Source: Desulfoluna butyratoxydans (GTDB lineage Bacteria > Desulfobacterota > Desulfobacteria > Desulfobacterales > Desulfolunaceae). From it: 37,779 bases of DNA. Under the pieces are notes generated by a model, which saw only the letters and a list, made by a program, of their open reading frames with translations, was not told where the DNA came from and searched no databases. The stretch covers positions 1 through 37,779 of the forward strand of contig NZ_CAADHO010000019.1 in NCBI RefSeq assembly GCF_900699765.1, in the 5' to 3' direction. The number at the start of each line of letters is the position of its first letter. The stretch's first letter is position 1. Position numbers and translations under genes: made by a program. Shown piece by piece: positions 24,538 through 33,555 of this stretch.

Positions 24538-25509
24538 TTATCGCCACCTCACGCGCCATCCCGGCCTGAACCACATGAGGCTGAGCAGGGTTAAAAGGGG
24601 CACCAGGGCGTAGCCGCTGTCCTGCCAGTGCTCGCCTTCCTCCGGGGGCCCCGCGTCCACGGGGGTGCTTTCGATGCGGCGGTTCAATGCCTTGATGTCC
24701 CGGTCGTCCGGGCTGATGATGGTGAGGCTCGCGTCCACGGCGTCTGCGGCCTGTTTCATCCTCTTTGCGTCCAGGGGCGGGGCAGGGGGACTGTCCGGGG
24801 GAACCGGGACCCCTTTGTCCGCGGCAACGGCAAGGATATGCACCGGGAACCGGTGTTCGGCTGCATGGGCTTCAAGGGCCTTGAGCTGGCCTGGGTCCAC
24901 GCTGTCGGCCATGAGGAGGATAGAGCCGGGCTGGTTGTTCTTTTCCAGTTGTTCTGCGGCAAGGGCCAGGGCTGCGGCTGCCTGGTCTCCCTCTTCGGGC
25001 ATGATCTCCGGGGAGAGCTCCCCTGCAAAGGTGGTGATGATGGTGGCGTCCCGGGTCAGGGGCATGACCAGGTGGGCGCTTCCGGCATAGGCCACCAGGG
25101 CCGTGCGTGCGCCCGGCCTTAAGGCCAGAAGGTCCCTTACTTTGTGGGACGCCCGGGTAAGGCGCGAGGGCCGGATGTCTTCGGCGGTCATGGAGGGGGT
25201 GACTTTCACGGCGATGACCAGGGCCGAGGTGTCCTCGGTAAAGGGGGAGGGCGCTTTTTTCCAGGATGGCCCGGCCAGGGCGGTGACGGCAAGGCACCAG
25301 AAGAGGATGAGGAGCCCGGCTGGGCGCAGTCGGTTGGCTTTGTCCTGCCCGGTCAGGAGATGGGCAAGGAGGTGCGGTGCGATGACGCCTTCGTAAGGGG
25401 TTTTGCCGTGGTGCCGCCTGAGGATCAGGATGGCAAGGCAAAGGGCCGGGACAAGGGCGAGGAGCCACAGGGGTCTGAGAAAATGGAGGTTGTGGATGAT
25501 CTGCGTCAT
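24538..25509 (-). CDS. batB: BatB-like von Willebrand A protein with degenerate metal site
   Basis: The 323-residue protein has two N-terminal membrane helices, a VWA domain (about 95-285) and a C-terminal helix (SGYALVPLLTLLSLMWF). The metal-dependent adhesion site that reads D-x-S-x-S in active VWA domains is here KVTPS at residues 102-106, so the metal-binding Asp is Lys and the first Ser is Thr. The following MTAEDIRPSRLTRA keeps the normal BatB sequence. Its ATG overlaps the batA stop by 4 bases (ATGA). Confidence 0.85.
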   Translation of the reverse strand: MTQIIHNLHFLRPLWLLALVPALCLAILILRRHHGKTPYEGVIAPHLLAHLLTGQDKANRLRPAGLLILFWCLAVTALAGPSWKKAPSPFTEDTSALVIAVKVTPSMTAEDIRPSRLTRASHKVRDLLALRPGARTALVAYAGSAHLVMPLTRDATIITTFAGELSPEIMPEEGDQAAAALALAAEQLEKNNQPGSILLMADSVDPGQLKALEAHAAEHRFPVHILAVAADKGVPVPPDSPPAPPLDAKRMKQAADAVDASLTIISPDDRDIKALNRRIESTPVDAGPPEEGEHWQDSGYALVPLLTLLSLMWFRPGWRVRWR

Positions 25510-26528
25510 GTGTGTGCCGCCTCCGTCTTTGATTCCCGGGAATGGCGCGTGGCTCTGGCCGTTCTGGAGAGAAGGGCTGAAGTACCGTGGTAGAGGAAAC
25601 TCACCACCAGCAGCACGCCCAGGGGCCAGTGGAATAGGTCGGTCCTGGGGCGGTGGCTGATGGTCTCCAGGTCCCGGGTGCTCATCTCATCCAGGCGTTT
25701 GTAGACGTCCGAGAGTCCGTCGCGGTCGTCGGCATGGAAAAACGCGCCCCCGGTGGTGGCAGCAACGGCCTTTAAGGTGGCTTCGTCTAATTTCTCCTCA
25801 CCGGCCGCCCGTGGGTCGCCCACGGCCACGGTGTGGATGGTCACCCCGTTGTCTTTGGCGATGTCCGCGGCTTTGTCCGGGGGCACCAGGCTGCCCGTAT
25901 CGTTGCCGTCGGTGAGGATGATGAGCACCCTCTCTTTCATGTCGCTGCGCTCAAACTGGGTGATGGCAAGGCCGATGGCATCCCCCAGCATGGTCTGGGG
26001 CCCGGCCATGCGGACCTGGGCTTCGTCCAGGAGAATCCGGCAGGTCTCCAGGTCCTCGGTGAAGGGGGCCTGGATAAAGGCTGCGGACCCAAAAAAGATA
26101 AGCCCCACCCGATCCCCTTCGCGCTCTTTAAGGAACTCGTGGAGCACCTCCTTGACGGCGGTCAGCCGGTCCACCACCTTGCCCTCCCTGTTTTTGAAAT
26201 CCGTGGTCTCCATGGAGCCGGAAAGGTCCACGGCAAGGAGCAGGTCCCTGGAGGGCACGGTTTTGGTGACGGCCTCCTCCACCCACTGGGGCCGAGCCAG
26301 GGCCGTGACCAAAAGAGCCCACGCACCAAAGACCAGGATGGTGTGGATAAGAGGCATCCCGTGGACCACGGCCCCGGACGAGGCCGTGAGCCCGGTTTTC
26401 TTAACGAGCTCATCAAAAAACGGAATCCTGATGCCCTGCTCCCGCTGGCTGTATGCCGGCAGAAAGCGTTTCAGCAGAAGGGGCAGGGGCAGCAGGGCAA
26501 AGAGGATGGGGGTGTGGAACTGGAGCAT
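25506..26528 (-). CDS. batA: BatA-like von Willebrand A membrane protein
   Basis: The 340-residue protein starts at ATG 26528 with AAGGAC 7 bases upstream. It has N-terminal membrane segments, a VWA domain with an intact metal site (VDLSGSM, D101, S103, S105; later TDGND) and a C-terminal helix (WPLGVLLVVSFLYHG). BatA proteins act in the inner membrane with MoxR ATPases and support aerotolerance or stress resistance. It overlaps batB. On its upstream side 450 bases of repeat-bearing DNA separate it from the DUF4381 gene, which is unusual for this operon. Confidence 0.88.
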   Translation of the reverse strand: MLQFHTPILFALLPLPLLLKRFLPAYSQREQGIRIPFFDELVKKTGLTASSGAVVHGMPLIHTILVFGAWALLVTALARPQWVEEAVTKTVPSRDLLLAVDLSGSMETTDFKNREGKVVDRLTAVKEVLHEFLKEREGDRVGLIFFGSAAFIQAPFTEDLETCRILLDEAQVRMAGPQTMLGDAIGLAITQFERSDMKERVLIILTDGNDTGSLVPPDKAADIAKDNGVTIHTVAVGDPRAAGEEKLDEATLKAVAATTGGAFFHADDRDGLSDVYKRLDEMSTRDLETISHRPRTDLFHWPLGVLLVVSFLYHGTSALLSRTARATRHSRESKTEAAHT

Positions 26529-26978
26529 GGGGCTGTCCTTTACATGATCGCAATCACACAGTTTATGCCTCCGGCGACCCTGCCGGGGGCCAAACGTTTG
26601 AAACGTTTGATAAACAGATTTGAGATGAATTTTTGGACATCTTCGTGGATGTATTCCTCCGAGAAATGAGGGGGAAAGCATCCGCAACCTGGGGGCCAGG
26701 GGATCATTCCATGGCCGCCGGAGGCAGTGCGGTTAAATTAACAATGAGCAAGTAACGACAATGTATCCTGTGACGTCGAAGCTTGAGAGCTATCCTGTAT
26801 AAACCATCAGCATTTATGTCGGGCGAAGCCCGAGCCGAAGGCCCTTGCGCTTTGGCCCGAGGAACGAGGGACAAAGCGCAAGGGCAATAAGCTTTCGAGG
26901 TGGCTCACCTCGCCGCCGGAGGCACGCTTTTTGTCGGTCCCTTTAACCATAGAAGGCAGCTTCTTAAGATCTGAACCG
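26529..26978. repeat. Repeat-filled gap inside the Bat operon
   Basis: No gene is seen. The gap holds an R2 copy (26563-26617) and a perfect 14-bp-arm palindrome at 26841-26885: GCCCTTGCGCTTTG pairs with CAAAGCGCAAGGGC around a 17-base loop that itself contains CCCGAGG/CGAGGG. The palindrome is related to the weaker hairpin at 11558-11590. It also contains a short GGGCGAAGCCC hairpin (26821-26831). Confidence 0.75.
26563..26617 (-). repeat. Dispersed repeat family R2, copy 2
   Basis: This is the inverted partner of 11890-11944: 55 bp with about three mismatches. It lies 34 bases upstream of the batA start. Confidence 0.75.
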
Positions 26979-27455
26979 TTACGTTTCATGTTTTTTTATC
27001 CAGGTTTCAATCAGGTGAATCAGGTTCTTTGCCTCGGCCGGGTCAAGGGGGGCCTTTGGCTGGTATGGGATGCGGATCAGAAGGCGCCCTGTTCCCTGGG
27101 TAAAGGCCGTGGTGGAGAGGCTTGTGTCGAGAAACGCCAGCCAGGGCTCGCCGGTGAGGGCGGCTACGGTTTGTCTGCCGTAGGCGGCAAGGGCGGTGCG
27201 TTTAACCAGGACCGGTAAGGGGGCAAGCTCGTCCCCTGTGGGGGGGCTGCCACGATTTATCAGGGCCAGCTCGGCCAGGGCCTCCCGCCGGTACCTGTTG
27301 CGCTTCCACCTGAGGGCTGACGTGATCAGGAGCCAGGCAGCGGCCGCCGCAAGGATCCAGGCGATGACATACCACCCCGGGGCCGGGGGCCAGAGTGGCT
27401 GCGGCGAAAAGGGGATGATGTCGTGGAGGTTGTCCAGGCTGGTGGGGTCTGTCAT
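26979..27455 (-). CDS. DUF4381-family membrane protein of the Bat operon
   Basis: The 158-residue protein has one membrane helix (WYVIAWILAAAAAWLLITSA, about 28-47) after a proline-rich start (PFSPQPLWPPAPGW). A cytoplasmic part follows, with RYRREALAELALI and a region on conserved VLVKRTALAAYGRQTVAALT. This is the DUF4381 pattern regularly found between DUF58 and VWA genes. Its own role is unknown. It lies 30 bases after the DUF58 gene, and is followed by the repeat-filled gap. Confidence 0.8.
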   Translation of the reverse strand: MTDPTSLDNLHDIIPFSPQPLWPPAPGWYVIAWILAAAAAWLLITSALRWKRNRYRREALAELALINRGSPPTGDELAPLPVLVKRTALAAYGRQTVAALTGEPWLAFLDTSLSTTAFTQGTGRLLIRIPYQPKAPLDPAEAKNLIHLIETWIKKHET

Positions 27456-27485
27456 CTCTTTTTTCTCACCATGTTCGGGTTGGGC

Positions 27486-28415
27486 TTATCGGGCTCCCAG
27501 GGCGTCGCGGATTTGTTCGGCCGCCCCTGTTGCCGTGTGGATGGGCAGCACCGGGACCCCGTATCGGGTCAACTCTTCGGTGAGGAGGTGGAGCCGTTCA
27601 TTGAACACCTCCCGCACGAGGGTGCGTTTGTCCTCGTCACTGCTGTCCAGGGACGCCTGGCGCATGCCGTCGCTGATGACGATGGTGCCTGCATTCACCG
27701 CATCCGTTGCCGTGGGGTCGTGGATCATGCCGAGGATGATGTCGTTGTGGCGGCCCATGAGCTTGATGTGTCGGCAGGTGTCCTCTGTGATCCCTGAAAA
27801 GTCGCTGATGATGCAGATGAGGGTGTCGGTGCGGGCCAGGTGTGCTGTCTTTTCGAGGGCCCGGTCCAGGGCACCGGGGCTCGGGCTGATGCGGCTGTCC
27901 ACCGTCAGGGCGTGGTTGAATTCGATGATGCGGTTGAGGATCTCCATGACGGTCCTGGCGCTTCGATGGGGGCGGATGTGCCGGATCTCCTCGTCGTTGA
28001 AGATCACCGCACCCACCCGATCTCCGGAGCTGATGACCCGCCAGGCTGCAAGGGCCGCTGTTTCGGCGGCGGTGACCGATTTCATGTTGACCCGGGTGCC
28101 GAAGAACATGCTCAATCGCTGGTCCACCACCAGCAGAACGGGGCGTTCCCGTTCTTCGGAGTAGACCCGGGTGTGGGGTTTCCGGGTGCGGGCCGTCACC
28201 TTCCAGTCGATGCTGCGGATGTCGTCCCCCGGCAGGTAGCCCCGGATCTCTTCGAAATCCAGGCCCCGCCCCCGCAGGCGTGAGGCGTGCCTGCCCGTGA
28301 GCAGGCTGTGCACCGGTTGCCTGGGCAGAAAGCTGAACCCCTGGGCCTTGTGCTTCAGGCGGATCAGGTCGCTCAGGCGTGCATAGACGCCGGGGTGCGT
28401 ATCGCGTCGGTTCAT
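27486..28415 (-). CDS. DUF58-domain protein of the Bat operon
   Basis: The 309-residue protein contains the DUF58 hallmark LDFEEIRGYLPGDDIRSIDW followed by KVTARTRKPHTRVYSEERER. The C-terminal half is VWA-like (VLLVVDQRLSMFFG), with the metal motif again altered. ATG 28415 is chosen because GAGGAAG lies about 8 bases upstream. The gene lies 14 bases after moxR. DUF58 proteins are soluble partners of MoxR ATPases. Confidence 0.88.
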   Translation of the reverse strand: MNRRDTHPGVYARLSDLIRLKHKAQGFSFLPRQPVHSLLTGRHASRLRGRGLDFEEIRGYLPGDDIRSIDWKVTARTRKPHTRVYSEERERPVLLVVDQRLSMFFGTRVNMKSVTAAETAALAAWRVISSGDRVGAVIFNDEEIRHIRPHRSARTVMEILNRIIEFNHALTVDSRISPSPGALDRALEKTAHLARTDTLICIISDFSGITEDTCRHIKLMGRHNDIILGMIHDPTATDAVNAGTIVISDGMRQASLDSSDEDKRTLVREVFNERLHLLTEELTRYGVPVLPIHTATGAAEQIRDALGAR

Positions 28416-28429
28416 GGTGGGCTTCCTCT

Positions 28430-29401
<972 letters not shown>

Positions 29402-29838
29402 GGCGAGTTCCTTAAAACAAGGGTTCGGAGGGAAAAGGCGTGATGTGCCGAAAGGCAAAGATGCCGGGGCGCGTTGTGTCGCAGGGGCAAGGGGAGGTCT
29501 TGTGGCAGGAAGAGGAGAAATCGGTGGCCCCGGGAAACGGTTCGCTTACGGGCGAAAGGGGCTGCCGGTGAGCCCCGTGTATGATGTTTATGTATACTAT
29601 GGTGGCAGGGATTGTTCAATGGTATTCGATGATTATCCGATATGGCAAAGGCTGCGCGATGCCCGGGGCCACCATTTCTGAACAGTGCGCCGGGCCATGG
29701 TTTGAGGTACTGCTGCCCTTTCCTTACGGCAGGACGCTTTTATCGCGAGAGCCTCATGGCTTTGCATCTGGTTTCATGTATAATCAATGGTATTGAACCT
29801 TGTTTTACTTGCTCTTCACCGCAGGGAAGGGAGGTGAC
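29402..29838. other. Divergent intergenic region, moxR and kamA-like genes
   Basis: No gene is seen in these 437 bases. They must hold the Bat operon promoter. A TATAAT at 29779-29784, 55 bases before the radical SAM gene, is a possible -10 box, but no good -35 box stands at the right distance. Confidence 0.35.
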
Positions 29839-30933
29839 ATGGGATATCAGAAGGAAGCGTGGGTGACCCAGCTTGAGGAGAGTGTCAATACACTGGAAAA
29901 GCTCCAGGCGTATGTCACGGTGTCTCCCGGGGAGAAAAAAGGAATAGAAGAGGCTGAAAAAGGGCATGTCCGGTGGGGTACCACCCCTTATTTTGCCTCT
30001 CTCATGGACCCGGAAGACCCCGGGTGCCCCATTCGTCGCCAGATCATTCCGTCCGTGCTGGAAAAGGAGAACCGCTACGGGGTGGAGAATTACCTGGCAT
30101 GGAAAGAGAACCGGCTGACCAGCGAAACGCGCCCCGACTGCATCGCCCGGCAATACCATGACCGCATCGCCTTTCTTGTGACCGATATGTGCGCGATGTA
30201 CTGCCGCCACTGTTTTCGCAAGGAGCTGGTGGTGGTGCGCGAGGTTCGGTTTCGTTTTGACATCGAGGAGGGGTTGCAGTGGATAAGGGATCATGGTGAG
30301 ATCCGTGATGTCCTGGTGACAGGGGGCGACCCCTTTGTGCTCTCCGATGACAAGCTTGGCTGGCTTGTGGCAAAGCTGCGGGAGATTCCCCATGTGGAGA
30401 TGATCCGCTTCGGCACCCGCACCCCCATCGTGCTTCCGCATCGCATTACGCCGGGGTTGAAAGAGGTGCTCTCCGGGTACCACCGGGTGCCCATCTGGAT
30501 CAACACCCAGTGCAACCACCCCGGGGAGATCACGGAGCAGACGGCACGTGCGGTGTATGACCTGCTCTCCTGCGGCGTGCAGGTGGGCAACCAGGCGGTG
30601 CTGCTTAAAGGGATCAACGACGATACAGAGACGTTCAGGGCCCTTCACCAGAAACTCCTGTCCATTCGGATTCGTCCCTACTACCTTTTCTACTGCGAGC
30701 CTGCCCCGGGCATCGATCATTTCCGTACGCCGGTGGAAAAGGGGGCCGAGCTGATCCGCGACGCCATCCGGGGACACACCAGCGGGCTGGCCCAGCCCAT
30801 GTACGTTGTGGCCACCAGCATCGGGAAGATCATGCTGATGCCTTACTACAGTTACGTGGAAAAAAACGACAGGGAATACACCCTGCGAAATTACAAGGGC
30901 GAGATCACCACCCTTCCCAATATTCCTGATTAA
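29839..30933 (+). CDS. KamA-family radical SAM aminomutase-like protein
   Basis: The 364-residue protein has the radical SAM cluster motif CAMYCRHC (C118, C122, C125) and the LAM-type downstream segments (VLVTGGDPFVLSDDKL, GIDHFRTP, RGHTSG). The PLP lysine seems kept as K330 in TSIGKIMLMP. Compared with clostridial lysine 2,3-aminomutase, the two lysine-binding Asp residues (D293, D330 there) are Glu (E287, in YCEPAPG) and probably Ala (A325), and the PGGGGK loop is two residues shorter. The substrate is therefore uncertain. ATG 29839 is chosen because GGGAGGTGA precedes it. No ablB acetyltransferase or EF-P gene is adjacent. Confidence 0.85.
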   Translation: MGYQKEAWVTQLEESVNTLEKLQAYVTVSPGEKKGIEEAEKGHVRWGTTPYFASLMDPEDPGCPIRRQIIPSVLEKENRYGVENYLAWKENRLTSETRPDCIARQYHDRIAFLVTDMCAMYCRHCFRKELVVVREVRFRFDIEEGLQWIRDHGEIRDVLVTGGDPFVLSDDKLGWLVAKLREIPHVEMIRFGTRTPIVLPHRITPGLKEVLSGYHRVPIWINTQCNHPGEITEQTARAVYDLLSCGVQVGNQAVLLKGINDDTETFRALHQKLLSIRIRPYYLFYCEPAPGIDHFRTPVEKGAELIRDAIRGHTSGLAQPMYVVATSIGKIMLMPYYSYVEKNDREYTLRNYKGEITTLPNIPD

Positions 30934-31218
30934 CCAGGCTGGGTGCCCTTGTGGCGGACGGGCGGCAGTGGTAATGTGGTGTTTCTTTTCTTTGCACAGC
31001 TGCCCCGGCTTGCCCGGCGGATGAGAAAACCCAGCGAAATACCGTGAACTGCCTTTTGCATGTTTAAGCCGGTTGAATTGGTTTGCATTACCCCACGGTC
31101 ATGCCCCTCTGTTGCGTTGACCTGATGGGCTTGTCATGACATATCCGGGCTGCTCCGCCCGCAGATGGGAGCGCGGTGTTGCCCGGACAGATTGTGCGTT
31201 TTGGTACAAAGGGATTTT

Positions 31219-33498
31219 ATGCGCGACGACAAACGAGACATTCTGGAAGAGATCCTTGAGACCATGAGCGACTCCGAAAACCCCGAGCAGTCCCTGGACC
31301 GCATCGTGGGGATGATCGCCGGGCGATTCGCCACGGAGGTCTGTTCGGTGTACGCCTACAACCCATACGGCAACAGCCTGCACCTGAAGGCCACGGTGGG
31401 CCTGACCCGCGAGTCCGTGGGAACCATTGAGATGGATGTGGACGAAGGCCTCACGGGTATGGTCATCGAGACCATGGCACCGGTGTTCATCGTGAACCCT
31501 TCGGCCCATCCCCGCTTCAAGTATTACGAGGGCAGCGGCGAAGAAAAATACAAGACCTACCTGGGGGTGCCCCTGATCTACCACCGCAAGGTCCTGGGGG
31601 CCCTTGTGCTGCAGACCCTTGCCGAAGAGGGAATTCGGCCGGACGACATCCCGGTGTTCCAGAAGATCGCGGGGCAGCTGGCTGCCACCGTGGCCTACAC
31701 CATCTTATGGGAAGAGCGGAAGAGGGGAGAGGCCGACGGCTCCCTGGAGCCGGGTGAGGAGGGCGAACCCGAAGAAGAGGACTCCTTTTCCCACCTTCGG
31801 GGGGAGCCGGTGTCCGATCGCGTGGCCGCGGGCCATGCCCACTTTACCTTTGAAACCATGGATTTTAACCAGGTTAATCGCATGAAGGTGCGGGACACGT
31901 CGGCCGAAGTCCTGCGCCTGAACCAGGCCTTTGAGGCGTCCGAAGCCCAGATCCGTGACGTGGCGAGAAGCGCCCGGAGGCTCTCCGAGCAGGACAGGGC
32001 CATCATCGACGCTCACCTCATGTTCCTGGCGGACCCTTCCCTGAAAAAGAAGATCATCGCCAAGATCGAGGAGAAGGTCAGCGCGGAATACGCCCTGAAA
32101 AAGGTGATCACGGCGTACGTGAAGATGTTCAAATCCATGGAGGACCCGTATTTAAGCGAGCGAGCCGCCGATATCATGGATATCGGGCGGCGTCTCCTGG
32201 CCAACCTTGTGGGCATGGGCGGGGATGCGGGCCAGGCCTTTACCAGGGACACCATCATCGTGGCCTCGGACATCTCGCCCGTGGACCTTCTGGCCATTCG
32301 CCAGCCGCACCTGAAGGGCATTGTCCTGGCCAAGGGGGGGCGCACCTCCCACACGGTGATCATTGCTCGGTCCCTGGAGATTCCCATCGTCATCGGGGTG
32401 GAGGGGATTCTGGACCATGTGCGGGACGGGGACTACCTCATTGTTGACGGGGTCTCCGGGATTGTGTATGCAAACCCCTCCCAGGAGATCCGGGACGAGT
32501 ACGCCCGGCGCCGGGAAGAGGGGCTCAAGGCCCGCAAAAAACTCGAAGGCCTGCGGGAACTCCCGGCCCAGACCGTGGACGGCGTCACCGTGGGGCTCGG
32601 GGCCAACATCGGCCTGCTCTCGGACATGATGCTGGCCAGGCAGTACGGTGCAGACCTCATCGGGCTCTATCGCACGGAGTTTCCTTTTTTGCTGCGCACC
32701 TCCTTTCCTTCGGAAGAGGAGCAGGTGGCCCTGTACCGGCGGGTCATCGAAAAGTCCCAGGGGCGCTCGGTGACCATCCGCACCTTTGACGTGGGCGGGG
32801 ACAAGTTCCTCTCCTACCTGGACTACCCCAAGGAGGACAACCCCTTCCTGGGCTGGCGCTCCATCCGTCTGAGTCTGGACCTGGAGGATGTGTTCCGGGT
32901 GCAGATCCGCTCCATTCTCAGGGCCTCGGTCTTCGGCAACACCCGGATCCTCTTTCCCATGATCACCAGCGTGGAGGAGATCCGGCGGGTGGCAACCCTG
33001 GTGGCCGAGGAGAAGGAGAACCTGGACCGGGCGGGTATCGCCTATGACCGGGAGATCAAGCTGGGCATCATGGTGGAGGTCCCGGCTGCCGTGCCCATTC
33101 TGGACCGGCTGTTGAAGTACGTGGACTACGTGAATGTAGGCACCAACGACCTGATGCAGTACCTCCTGGCCGTGGACCGGAACAACAAGAAGGTGGCCGT
33201 TCACTTCAACGCCCTGCATCCGTCGGTGGTGGCCACCGTGGACCATATCGTCAAGGTGTGCAACCATTTAGGGAAACCCCTGTGCATCTGCGGGGAGGCC
33301 GCGGCCGTCAAGGAGAGCATTTTTCTTTTTGTGGGCATGGGGGCCCGCCAGATCAGCATGGTGCCCTCGGCCATTCCCGAAGCCAAGCAGTTCATCCGGT
33401 CCGTCCGCGCCACGGACGCGGAAAAGGCCCTGGCCGAGTGCCTTGCCATGGAAGACGCGGCTGAGATAAAAGCCTATCTGCAAGGGTGCCTTCCGTGA
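31219..33498 (+). CDS. ptsP: PTS enzyme I with N-terminal GAF domain (PtsP-like)
   Basis: The 759-residue protein starts with a GAF domain (about 12-150; GLTGMVIETMAPVFI) and continues as a full PEP-protein phosphotransferase. The phosphohistidine motif is GGRTSHTVI with H378, the PEP domain has LYRTEFPFLLR and TFDVGGDKFLSYLDYP, and the C-terminal GEAAAVKES follows the catalytic Cys in ICGEA. It would pass phosphate from PEP to an HPr-type protein in a regulatory (nitrogen-type) PTS rather than to sugar import. No HPr or EIIA gene is in the window. Start 31219 is preferred because AAAGGGA lies upstream; the extension to 31165 lacks one. Confidence 0.92.
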   Translation: MRDDKRDILEEILETMSDSENPEQSLDRIVGMIAGRFATEVCSVYAYNPYGNSLHLKATVGLTRESVGTIEMDVDEGLTGMVIETMAPVFIVNPSAHPRFKYYEGSGEEKYKTYLGVPLIYHRKVLGALVLQTLAEEGIRPDDIPVFQKIAGQLAATVAYTILWEERKRGEADGSLEPGEEGEPEEEDSFSHLRGEPVSDRVAAGHAHFTFETMDFNQVNRMKVRDTSAEVLRLNQAFEASEAQIRDVARSARRLSEQDRAIIDAHLMFLADPSLKKKIIAKIEEKVSAEYALKKVITAYVKMFKSMEDPYLSERAADIMDIGRRLLANLVGMGGDAGQAFTRDTIIVASDISPVDLLAIRQPHLKGIVLAKGGRTSHTVIIARSLEIPIVIGVEGILDHVRDGDYLIVDGVSGIVYANPSQEIRDEYARRREEGLKARKKLEGLRELPAQTVDGVTVGLGANIGLLSDMMLARQYGADLIGLYRTEFPFLLRTSFPSEEEQVALYRRVIEKSQGRSVTIRTFDVGGDKFLSYLDYPKEDNPFLGWRSIRLSLDLEDVFRVQIRSILRASVFGNTRILFPMITSVEEIRRVATLVAEEKENLDRAGIAYDREIKLGIMVEVPAAVPILDRLLKYVDYVNVGTNDLMQYLLAVDRNNKKVAVHFNALHPSVVATVDHIVKVCNHLGKPLCICGEAAAVKESIFLFVGMGARQISMVPSAIPEAKQFIRSVRATDAEKALAECLAMEDAAEIKAYLQGCLP

Positions 33499-33555
33499 TA
33501 GAAGCAGGCCGGAGTATTTGAAGAAACAGTTACAGTGAAATGAGGATTGAACGAG

